Below are positions 27,152-33,865 of a DNA stretch of 33,865 bases, piece after piece. The stretch covers positions 1 through 33,865 of the forward strand of contig JADKDU010000025.1 in assembly GCA_016714495.1 (NCBI GenBank). Reading direction: 5' to 3'. The stretch's first letter is position 1. Each line of letters opens with the position of its first letter. The notes below the pieces were generated by a model that was not told the origin of the DNA, ran no database searches, and saw only the letters and a list, made by a program, of their open reading frames with translations. The translations under genes and the position numbers were made by a program. The DNA is from Hyphomonadaceae bacterium (GTDB taxonomy: Bacteria > Pseudomonadota > Alphaproteobacteria > Caulobacterales > Hyphomonadaceae).

Positions 27152-27437
27152 TGCTCTCTCTCGATCCCGTCCGTCTCAAAGAATAAAGCACATACGCGCA
27201 GATACCGAGAACGCCGAAATCGCGCCAATTGCAATCAAGAAGATAAACGAAGACGGGGGGCAGCGTGGTAACTGACGCCGTCCCTTGAACCCGAGCCTGG
27301 GAATTCCAGAGTCTTTGATAAAGTCCCCGGGCCGACGCCACAAGAAAAGATCAAAACAAAGAAAAGCGGCAACCACGCAATACGTTTTTCTGCGGCGCAA
27401 TTCCTGATCTCGCATCTGCGAACGCGTGATCCGCCGC
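27152..27437 (-). other. Leader and promoter region of the cbb3 operon
   Basis: About 285 bases lie between ccoN and the upstream 72-residue gene. Isolated TTGAT/ATCAA half-sites are visible (ATCAA in 27234-27240 and 27349-27355, TTGAT near 27315), but no full FNR/FixK palindrome TTGAT-N4-ATCAA was found by eye. Overlapping short frames reading toward ccoN are not convincing as genes. Confidence 0.4.
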
Positions 27438-27656
27438 TTAGAGAAAGCCGAACAGGACCGCGAAGGCGATAACTGACACCACTGTGAGCAGCATCATGTT
27501 CAGAAGCATCCGCACCATCCCACGCTCGTTCTCGTCCTGGAGATGCATCGCATCACAGACCGCATTGGCGGGCCACATGATCAGACCAAGCATCGCGCCT
27601 CCATCCAGCGCAGCGCCAATCCGGCGCGATTTGTCGCTTTTCAGCATCTTGAACAT
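27438..27656 (-). CDS. 72-residue membrane protein divergent from nsrR
   Basis: The protein reads MFKMLKSDKSRRIGAALDGG, an amphipathic basic start, then a hydrophobic stretch (MLGLIMWPANAVCDAMHLQD), a short polar loop (ENERGMVR) and a C-terminal helix (LTVVSVIAFAVLFGFL). This gives about two hydrophobic segments. It is transcribed away from nsrR, and the 46 bases between the two starts contain the NsrR-like palindrome. It probably belongs to the NO-responsive regulon. I do not recognise its family. Confidence 0.65.
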   Translation of the reverse strand: MFKMLKSDKSRRIGAALDGGAMLGLIMWPANAVCDAMHLQDENERGMVRMLLNMMLLTVVSVIAFAVLFGFL

Positions 27657-27679
27657 CTGCGCCGTATAAGCAATATACT
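27649..27679 (+). promoter_or_regulatory. Possible sigma70-like promoter for nsrR
   Basis: TTGAAC at 27649-27654 and TATACT at 27674-27679 are separated by 19 bases, slightly longer than the usual 17. The TATACT lies inside the NsrR-like palindrome, so a repressor bound there would block it. The long spacer keeps confidence low. Confidence 0.35.
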
Positions 27680-27690
27680 AAATACCTCTT
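27668..27690. promoter_or_regulatory. NsrR-box-like palindrome in the divergent promoter
   Basis: The site is 23 bases with the 11-1-11 layout of the classical NsrR operator. Read on the minus strand the left half is AAGAGGTATTT, matching 10 of 11 positions of the published enterobacterial half-site AAGATGYATTT. The right half is GTATATTGCTT, matching about 6 of 11. It lies 12 bases before nsrR and 11 before the divergent small gene, exactly where an autoregulating NO sensor should bind. The match was made by eye to a consensus from other bacteria. Confidence 0.6.
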
Positions 27691-27702
27691 TAAGAGCGAC
27701 AA

Positions 27703-28143
27703 ATGCGCCTCAACCTGCAATCTGATTACGCTCTCAGAGCCCTCACGCACCTCGACGTCCGGCGCGGCGAGTTGGTTACGATCAGGGAGATCGCGGACCG
27801 TTTTCGCATCTCTCAGAACCATTTGATGAAGGTCGCTTACTTGCTTGGAAGGGAAGGGTTCATTGAGACCGTGCGGGGTCGCTCTGGCGGACTTCGCCTG
27901 ATACGCCGGTCCGATACGATCCGCATCGGTGACGTTGTGCGCAGGATGGAGAACGATCTGGCTCTCGTTGAGTGCTTTCCAGGTGGAGCAAACGGATGCC
28001 TGATCGTCCGCGCTTGCCGTTTGAAGGGTATTCTTCACGAGGCGCTGGAAGCATTTCTGGCCGTGCTTGATCGATACACCATCGCAGACCTCACGGCCGG
28101 CAATACAAAGTTGCGCGCCATGCTTCAAAGTGAGGTGGCATGA
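27703..28143 (+). CDS. nsrR: Rrf2-family nitric-oxide-sensing repressor NsrR
   Basis: The 146-residue protein has the Rrf2 winged helix at residues 1-75 (MRLNLQSDYALRALTHL, then TIREIADRFRISQNHLMKVAYLL, wing GRSGGLRL). Three cysteines follow, Cys91, Cys99 and Cys105, in ECFPGG...GCLIVRAC, the arrangement that binds the Fe-S cluster in NsrR. IscR has a different spacing. NO damages the cluster and releases DNA. The gene overlaps the truncated-haemoglobin gene by four bases and heads a plus-strand set of NO-detoxifying genes, which supports the NsrR assignment. Confidence 0.9.
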   Translation: MRLNLQSDYALRALTHLDVRRGELVTIREIADRFRISQNHLMKVAYLLGREGFIETVRGRSGGLRLIRRSDTIRIGDVVRRMENDLALVECFPGGANGCLIVRACRLKGILHEALEAFLAVLDRYTIADLTAGNTKLRAMLQSEVA

Positions 28144-28589
28144 TGAGCGACGCCATCATCAGCGCGAACGAAAGGCGCGCCGCCATCCAGGCGCATGCTG
28201 CGGCCATTGGCATCGATGAGGATTACATTTCTCTGTTGGTCGATACCTTCTATGCGAACGTACGCGCCCAGCCGCTGCTCGGTCCAATATTCGAGCGTGA
28301 GATTGGCGCTGGATGGGATCGTCATCTCGCTACCATGAAGCGTTTCTGGGCGTCCGTAACGTTGAATGCGGGGGTCTATTCCGGAAAACCTGTTCCAGCA
28401 CACCAGAAATTGTCGGGCGTTGAGCCTTGGCATTTCAAGATATGGCTCGCCCTGTTCAGGCAGACCTTGGAAGACACGGCGCCGACGCCGGAAGCCGTTG
28501 CATACGTCATGGAACGCGCGGAGCGCATCGCCGAGAGTCTCCAGCTCGCGATGTTTGGGTTTCCAGGTCTTCCGGTGAACCGGTCATGA
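28140..28589 (+). CDS. Group III truncated haemoglobin
   Basis: This 149-residue 2-on-2 globin has the group III features: FYANVRAQPLLGPIFE, DRHLATMKRFWASVTL, Y.GKPVPAHQKL and the proximal histidine His98 in WHFKIWLALF. Group III globins bind O2 and NO; a role in NO scavenging or delivery fits the operon. ATG at 28140 or 28143 overlaps the nsrR stop. The next gene starts at its stop (ATGA overlap), so all three are translationally coupled. Confidence 0.9.
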   Translation: MMSDAIISANERRAAIQAHAAAIGIDEDYISLLVDTFYANVRAQPLLGPIFEREIGAGWDRHLATMKRFWASVTLNAGVYSGKPVPAHQKLSGVEPWHFKIWLALFRQTLEDTAPTPEAVAYVMERAERIAESLQLAMFGFPGLPVNRS

Positions 28590-29026
28590 AAACGTCATCT
28601 GACCTATCGCGAGGCATCGCACTTGTCTGGGCAGGCGTTGCAATCGGAGGTTCGCTGATTGCGACTCCCGCAAAATTTCAGGCCCCGTCCCTCAGTATGA
28701 CTACTGCGCTTGAGGTGGGCCGGGCGCAGTTCTTCTGGGTTGGGATAGGCGAGTGGATTTTGTGCGCTGCGTTTGTTGGAGCGCTGCTCCGCTGCCGGCG
28801 CGTTGACTGGCGGATTGCTTCCGTGCCGGTTCTTATCTTTCTGTCGCAGCGTCTGTTGCTGATGCCCAAACTCGATGCCCGGACTGTTCAGGTCATCGCC
28901 GGACAAGACGTGGGGCAGAGCTATCTACACCTGATCTACATCGGGACAGAAATTCTGAAAGTCGGCGCTCTGCTGGCTGCTACGTTTCTAATGGCGCGCT
29001 CCGACCCTTCTTCCACGAGGCCTTGA
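28586..29026 (+). CDS. 146-residue integral membrane protein of the NO operon, unknown function
   Basis: About four transmembrane helices are visible: GIALVWAGVAIGGSLIATPA, FFWVGIGEWILCAAFVGALL, the segment around VPVLIFLSQRLLLMP, and the C-terminal ILKVGALLAATFLM. Charged residues typical of a quinone or proton pathway are few. The start at 28586 overlaps the haemoglobin stop by four bases and it ends one base before the DUF1971 gene. No family is recognised with certainty. Its presence between a globin and a YeaR-like protein suggests a membrane partner in NO stress. Confidence 0.8.
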   Translation: MKTSSDLSRGIALVWAGVAIGGSLIATPAKFQAPSLSMTTALEVGRAQFFWVGIGEWILCAAFVGALLRCRRVDWRIASVPVLIFLSQRLLLMPKLDARTVQVIAGQDVGQSYLHLIYIGTEILKVGALLAATFLMARSDPSSTRP

Positions 29027-29027
29027 A

Positions 29028-29315
29028 ATGACAGATGCGCACGCACCGCAGCCCTATCGCTCGACGCCCATATTCGACGCGCAGACCTTGCCGGGGGCGT
29101 TGCGTCGCGAGCATCGAACGAAGCTGGGCGTCTGGGGTGTCGTGCGGGTTCTGGAGGGCAGGTTGAGACTCGTCTATGTCGAGCCGCCGGGGGAAGCCGT
29201 TGTCGAGCCTGGCCGGCCGGGCTTGCTGCTTCCCGACCAGCCGCACTTCGTCGAACCTATCGGCGACATGCGGATGCAGGTTGATTTCTACGACCAGCCG
29301 CCGGCGCTTTCCTGA
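29028..29315 (+). CDS. DUF1971 (YeaR/TehB N-terminal-like) protein
   Basis: The 95-residue protein shows the DUF1971 cupin-like pattern: LPGALRREHRTKLGVWGVVRVLEGRL, then PGRPGLLLPDQPHFVEPIGDMRMQVDFY. YeaR of E. coli belongs to this family and is a known member of the NsrR and nitrate/NO-responsive regulon, so its presence here fits. Biochemical function is not established; tellurite-resistance annotation in databases comes from the TehB fusion. It follows the preceding stop by one base. About 390 bases without a gene follow it. Confidence 0.88.
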   Translation: MTDAHAPQPYRSTPIFDAQTLPGALRREHRTKLGVWGVVRVLEGRLRLVYVEPPGEAVVEPGRPGLLLPDQPHFVEPIGDMRMQVDFYDQPPALS

Positions 29316-29707
29316 ATTCAAGTCTAGCTGGCGCGTATCGACCCGTTCGTCCCGCACGTACCCGGGCGTCATGCGTTTCCGCGAGCGCGCGCCTCGGGCA
29401 GTCGCTATCGGCTAACGAGGTGGGCCAAGTTGACGTCGCGGCTCGGATCGAACTGAACCGCGTGGCGAGACGGGGACCCGGAATCTGAGCGAATGACGGA
29501 ATGAGGCTGGCGACTCGCGTCAGGAAGGCGCAGCGTGGGTCATTGTTTAATACGCGCCGCTCGGAATCGATGAGGCGCCGTTCCGCGCGGGTTTGGGAAC
29601 GTGATCGGAGCTTGTGCGACGGTGTTCGCCTTGAGTGTCCGATCGCGATCTGGGAAATACTGAACCAGCGCCGCACTTGCAGTATTACTTAATCGAACGA
29701 GGCTGTC
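29316..29707 (+). other. Intergenic stretch upstream of the NO reductase gene
   Basis: No gene is supported. AT-rich sequence near 29671-29692 (CTTGCAGTATTACTTAAT) is in the expected promoter position but matches the NsrR box at only about half of positions, so I do not call an operator. Short frames on both strands show no motif. Confidence 0.35.
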
Positions 29708-31994
29708 ATGGCGGCTTACAGCGCGACTTTCTCAATCCGTCGCCTCTGGATCATCTTCGCCGTCGGCATGCTCGTCATGTTCGGTACGCTTCTCTATTTC
29801 GGCGCGCAGATCTATCAGGCCGCCCCACCCATACCCACATCGGTCCGAACGGCTTCAGGCGAGGAATTGCTCACACGCGAGAAGATCGAGCGAGGACAGA
29901 ATGTCTGGCAGTCGATGGGCGGGATGCAGCAGGGATCGATCTGGGGACACGGCAGCTATGTCGCGCCGGATTGGAGCGCAGACTGGCTGCACCGCGAAGC
30001 ACTCGCCTTGCTCGATATCAACGCCCGCGCTGGCAACGGTGGCGACTATGGGCTGCTGCCAGCGGCCGATCAGGCGCGCGCGAAATTCGTTCTGCAGCAG
30101 GAAATGCGGACCAACACCTTTGATCCCGAGACCGGTATCATCCTCGTGTCGGATGCCCGGGGACGGGCCATCGCAGCGGTCGGTGCGCACTATTCGTCTC
30201 TTTTCCAAGGCAGCTCGCCTGAAGCGCAGAGCCTGCGGGAAGAATACGCTTTCCCCCTGAACGCCATGCTGTCGGCGGAAGACGCGGAGGCGGTGAACGC
30301 TTTCTTCTTCTGGACGGCGTGGGCGGCAAGCACGAACCGGCCGGGAGAGGACATCACCTATACAAGCAACTGGCCGCACGAGCCTCTGGTCCGCAACACC
30401 CCGACCGGCGCTGTCTCCATGTGGACGTTCATCTCCACCTTCGCCCTGCTCGCCGGGATCGGCGCGATCGTCTGGTACTACGCCAAGGAGTTCGACATCT
30501 GGCGCCGCGACGGCGAACCCGAGACTGGGTTTGCCGCGCAGGACTTCATGGATGCTGCCGTCATCACGCCGTCGATGCGGGCGACTGGCTGGTATTTCAT
30601 GCTGGTTGCTGCGCTTTTCGTCGTACAGGTGCTGCTGGGGATGGTGACCGCGCACTATGCAGTTGAAGGCCAGGGCATCTATGGCCTGCCGTTCGCGGAG
30701 TACTTCCCCTATGCCGTGACGCGCACGTGGCACACGCAGCTTGCGATCCTCTGGATCGCCGCCGCGTGGCTCGCGACCGGGCTCTATGTCGGGCCGTTGC
30801 TTGGCGGACGCGAGCCAAAATTCCAGGCGGCAGGCGTTTGGTTCCTGCTGCTCAGCCTGGTCGTCATTGTCGCCGGCTCGTTCATCGGCGAATGGTCAGC
30901 GGTCAACAGGTTGATCGCGGATGCCACGCAGAATTTCTGGTTCGGGCATCAGGGTTATGAGTTCCTCGACCTGGGCCGCTTCTGGCAGATCTATCTCTTC
31001 ATCGGACTCCTGCTGTGGGTTGTCCTTGTGTTGCGCGGGATGTGGCCGTCCTTGAAGAGGCCCGAGCCCCGGTCGCTCCTCTATCTCGTGATCGTCGCAA
31101 CGGTTTCATCGGGCTTCTGTTTGGAGCCGGACTTTCTACGGACAGAACACGCACATAACGATCATGGAGTACTGGCGCTGGTGGGTTGTCCACCTCTGGG
31201 TCGAGGGCGTGTTCGAAGTGTTCGCAACCGCCATCGTGTCTGCGCTGCTGGTTCGCATGGGGCTCGTGCGGGTCGCGGTGGCTACGACTTCGGTTCTCGT
31301 CGCCACAATCATCTTCCTTGGAGGCGGTGTGCTGGGCACCTTCCACCATCTTTACTTCAGCGGCACACCTGTTGGGGTGATCGCGTTGGGCAGTGTGTTT
31401 TCCGCGCTCGAGGTCGTGCCCCTGTTGGTGGTGGGATTCGAAGCATACAGCCGCGCCAAGCATGAAGGCCTTCACGACTGGCAGAAGGCCTACCGTTGGC
31501 CCTTCATGTTCTTCTCGTCCGTGCTTGTGTGGAACCTTATCGGCGCCGGTCTGTTCGGCTTCCTTATCAACCCTCCACTCGCTCTATATTACATGCAGGG
31601 CCTCAACACGACGGCCACTCACGCTCACGGGGCGCTGTTTGGCGTCTACGGCATGCTAGGCCTCGGCCTCATACTATTCTGTATGCGTGGACTTACCGAT
31701 CCGGCGCGCTGGAACAACAAGCTGCTGGCGATCAGCTTCTGGTGCCTCAACATCGGCCTGGCAATGATGGTGTTCCTGTCGCTGTTTCCACAAGGACTCT
31801 GGCAGTCCTATCTCAGCTTCACGCGCGACTACGCCTACGCGCGCAGCGCGGAGGTCATCCATGGCCCCGTAATGGAAACCCTGGTTTGGGCGCGTGTGCC
31901 GGGAGACATTGTGTTCGGCATCGGTGCGTTCGCCTTCGCGATATTCGTCGCCCAAGCTTTCTGGTCGACCCGCAAGGCTCGGACCGCTCGCTAG
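29708..31994 (+). pseudogene. norZ: Quinol-dependent nitric oxide reductase (qNor), two single-base frame breaks
   Basis: This fused single-subunit enzyme reduces NO to N2O using quinol. The first 465 codons carry the N-terminal periplasmic extension (ERGQNVWQSMGGMQQGSIWGHGSY) and helices with TRTWHTQLAILWIAAAWLATGL. From 31164 the remainder has MEYWRWWVVHLWVEGVFEVFATA, then FHHLYFSGTP and NTTATHAHGALFGVYGMLGLG, with the FeB and haem histidines. Between them the reading frame shifts near 31106 (one base lost before ATCGGG) and near 31135 (one T lost before CTACGG). The intermediate 30 bases encode the expected IGLLFGAGL. Restoring two bases gives 762 residues, the normal length. The gene is either disrupted or mis-assembled in a 30-base segment. 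It would be the NsrR-regulated output of the module. Confidence 0.88.
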
Positions 31995-32377
31995 ACCCAG
32001 TAAACTAAGTCGCAGAACCGGAGAGTTACCGAGGTTGTGCCATCAAGATCGGTCGGCGGATTCCGGCGACAATGCGAATGGTCACTGCGCCAGGATCGAG
32101 CTGCTGATCATGGGCGCATAGGGAGATAGCCGGGTTCCGGATCTGACCGTCGGAAACACGGCGACGTCTATGGCGCGTACCTGCTGCTCGGCGCCTGGTC
32201 TTCCTGATCGGGTAATTCGCGGCATCGTGGGCATTCTTCTTTATCTCCTGGATCGGGTCACGGCATGCATGGCGGCATTCCAAAAACGGGAACCGCACGC
32301 TTCCATCGCTATGCCAACCCACCGAGGTTCAATCGGCAGATTTCGTGCAACACCTGACCGGTCTCCGTGACGCCGCT
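31995..32377. other. Stretch after norZ without an intact gene
   Basis: No complete gene is visible in about 380 bases. One plus-strand piece (GLPDRVIRGIVGILLYLLDRV, near 32206-32270, one residue more than a helix) looks membrane-like and could be a remnant of a small DUF2892-like protein, but stops and frame breaks surround it. Fragmentary frames on minus show no motif. This fits the decayed state of the sequence further right. Confidence 0.35.
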
Positions 32378-32642
32378 TCACCGGATCCACATCGCGCGCA
32401 TTTCAGCTGCGAAATGGCGTTCGGGCCAATGCCTCAGTCCGCACTGCGCCGGGGTCCTCTTGGTGGTCTGGCCAAATGACCGACTGGTCGAGGTTGGCCA
32501 GCAGGTGCTCAAGCTCTGCAGGTGTTGCGACTATTTGCTCCAGGATCCATGCAAGAACCCGCCGATGAGCATCCAGACGCGCGTCGAGCGCCGGTAGGAG
32601 GGTTCGGTCATGCCGGGCCCACGAGCCGAACGGCGTTCTCAT
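32378..32642 (-). pseudogene. Small conserved hypothetical protein with a frame break near its end
   Basis: The frame from 32642 encodes helical sequence (ALDARLDAHRRVLAWILEQI, then AELEHLLANLDQSVIWPDHQEDPGA) and stops early at 32403. In the adjacent frame the expected helical end ERHFAAEMRAMWIR continues to a TGA at 32378, so about one extra base (or two missing) lies near 32425. The DHQEDPG element is reminiscent of small conserved hypothetical proteins of alphaproteobacteria, from memory. Function unknown. Start ATG at 32642 is uncertain. Confidence 0.5.
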
Positions 32643-32761
32643 GGCGCCGCTTCTAATATGGAATCGACTGCGTCGGACGACAATATCAGGGAATGCTGCG
32701 GTCGATTGTCTCCCTTTACCGCCGGGAGCGCAACTCGTTGCGGGGCATGAGTCCGCTGTAA

Positions 32762-32957
32762 CTATCGGAAGCGCGAGGATCGTTCGATGAGGTCGATTTC
32801 GAAGTGGGCTGCGGCGTGGGCGGTCAGCGGGTGACCGGTAAACCCGGCCTTGGTGAGTGTAATCGGCCATCTCACGCGCGCGTTCGAGTTGTTGATCCGA
32901 TGCTGTGGCGAGCAACGAGACCAGCAAGTTCTCCAACGCAATCAGCCGAACGCGCAA
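32762..32957 (-). pseudogene. Small conserved hypothetical protein with frame breaks
   Basis: From ATG at 32957 the frame reads MRVRLIALENLLVSLLATAS and QLERAREMADY, an amphipathic helical start. The next expected segment, ending in KAGFTGHPLTAHAAAHFE and LIERSSRFR with a TAG at 32762, is in another frame. The join needs about two missing single bases near 32855 (the wild type was probably MADYISPKAGFTGHP). Intact length would be about 65 residues. It probably formed a pair with the gene downstream on the same strand. Function unknown. Confidence 0.5.
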
Positions 32958-33193
32958 AGGACCAACTCGACATTGCTCATTTCCGGAGCAAAACTCTGCT
33001 TGTCATCGGTCTGAAAATTGTGAGAGCGCCAGCGCCGCCTTCGCTGTCCCATCTCGACAGCGCTTTGTTGACGCTGATGAACCTCGTTGGAATACACTCG
33101 ATGTCTGGCGCGGCATCGCAACTCCTTGCCAAGATTGTTGCACCGGGCCGAGCTGAACGACTAGTGTGGCGGCTCCGGCGAGCTCGACTCCGC

Positions 33194-33637
33194 TTACCGA
33201 TACCCCACCCCGGATATATAGCCCCGAAGCAACTCGTCCTCGTTCTCTGCTTCCGACAACAAAGCCCGTAAAAGCTCCCGCGCATAGACAATGCCGATAG
33301 GTCTGCGCTGCGTCGATGGTCGGAATCCGCTGTAGCCCCTCGCCTTCATCACCGACCAGATATCGAGCAGTATCTCGTGCGCCTGACAATAAGTGACATC
33401 GCGGGTCATGACGCTGTCCACTTGGGCTACGCAACCCGCGCCTACGCAACGACTCGATTTGCTTGACGATGTCGGTCTTTGTCGGACGCCCGGCCATCTC
33501 GCCTTGCTGCTCACGACGACAAGATCAGTGCGGTTTTTCGCCATTTGCGCGACTGCCTTCTTTTCACCGACGCCCCCACTTCGATAGTGGCCTATTGCTT
33601 CCGCGCGCGCGTGGCAGAATTGTTTTTTGACGATCAT
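33194..33637 (-). pseudogene. CBS-domain protein broken by multiple indels
   Basis: A tandem CBS protein of about 147 residues can be pieced together from alternating frames. Frame 1 has the start MIVKK, AVAQMAKNRTDLVVV, SVMTRDVTYCQAHEILLDIWSVMKARG and RRPIGIVYARELLRALLSEAE ending in ELLRGYISGVGYR. Frame 2 supplies TKTDIVKQIESL and LQRIPTIDA. The frame switches at about 33498, 33440, 33345 and 33305, and further small indels are likely in the first 80 bases. Total length is still a multiple of three, so the indels nearly cancel. CBS pairs bind adenine nucleotides. This copy cannot make a normal protein as written. Confidence 0.7.
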
Positions 33638-33639
33638 TG

Positions 33640-33865
33640 CTCCATGTCCTGCTTTGCATGTCGGCGACCGATGCCAGTGAAAATGTCACTAGCGCGCTGA
33701 GGCCAGCACCAGCTCGTCGAATACCGTCAAGTATCGCGGAGACAGTTTCTGACGCTTCATCGACCAGCCTTTGCTGGATGCCTGCGCAAGCCGGCGTCAG
33801 CGTTCTTCGGCCATAGCGCGGGTTGACGGAATCAGCGCCGACATCAGCCGCGCGCGCCGCTCGAT
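33640..33865 (-). pseudogene. Partial, frame-broken coding region running off the right edge
   Basis: On the minus strand the right edge opens with IERRARLMSALIPSTRAMAEER and hits a TGA. One base further on, another frame continues as IQQRLVDEASETVSAILDGI and GAGLSALVTFSLASVADMQS up to the CBS gene start. Both pieces are helix-like and could be one gene with a single missing base near 33798. The family is not recognised. Confidence 0.35.

Noticed and set aside
27200..27360. FNR/FixK box upstream of ccoN
   Set aside because: Only isolated TTGAT or ATCAA half-sites are present; no pair with the four-base spacing was found by eye.
29671..29696. Second NsrR box before norZ
   Set aside because: Only about half of the positions match the consensus, no better than expected for AT-rich sequence.

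Overview
This is a GC-rich window from an alphaproteobacterium with an aerobic to microaerobic, metal-exposed lifestyle. The evidence is a ccoNOQP cbb3 oxidase operon with its CcoI/CcoS assembly genes, an NsrR-type nitric-oxide regulon, DadA, two Rnk-like proteins, and accessory metal and chromate resistance genes. The genus cannot be named from the sequence alone. No rRNA, tRNA, CRISPR array, integrase or complete insertion sequence was seen.

Layout. (1) 1-7.7 kb, plus strand: a tightly packed metal-efflux operon. It holds the tail of an outer-membrane channel gene, a frame-broken czcB, czcA, a small lipoprotein, a HupE/UreJ-like membrane protein, a single-pass anchor protein and an MFS exporter with a histidine-rich tail. 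(2) 7.8-9.9 kb: a ChrC-type Fe/Mn superoxide dismutase with a Tat-like lipoprotein signal, overlapping the chromate transporter chrA. (3) 10.4-12.0 kb: a cobalt-type nitrile hydratase (alpha, beta, accessory protein). (4) 12.4-13.7 kb: metY with one frame break. (5) 14.0-19.7 kb, minus strand: a 5'-truncated ABC1/UbiB kinase remnant, dadA, a small protein, two tandem Rnk/GreA-GreB-like genes and a hybrid histidine kinase. (6) 20.0-27.2 kb, minus strand: ccoN-ccoO-ccoQ-ccoP, a 53-residue membrane protein, a DUF2189 membrane protein, ccoI, ccoS and a 45-residue membrane peptide. (7) 27.4-32.0 kb: a nitric-oxide module made of a divergent 72-residue membrane protein, an NsrR-box-like palindrome, nsrR, a group III truncated haemoglobin, a 146-residue membrane protein, a DUF1971 (YeaR-like) protein and a quinol-dependent NO reductase. 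(8) 32.0-33.9 kb, minus strand: several conserved small genes (two hypotheticals, a CBS-domain protein, a partial gene), all broken by indels.

How the parts work together. Regions 6 and 7 fit a low-oxygen respiratory unit: the cbb3 oxidase handles scarce O2, and the NsrR regulon removes NO that would poison haem-copper oxidases. Regions 1 and 2 are a metal and oxyanion defence block; the cobalt-type nitrile hydratase next to it is a cobalt user.

A pattern across the window is that several conserved genes (czcB, the nitrile hydratase accessory gene, metY, norZ and everything at the right end) are broken by small indels, often one base. This is either assembly error or gene decay, and the density rises sharply after about 31 kb. 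Those genes are listed as pseudogenes, but several may be intact in the organism.
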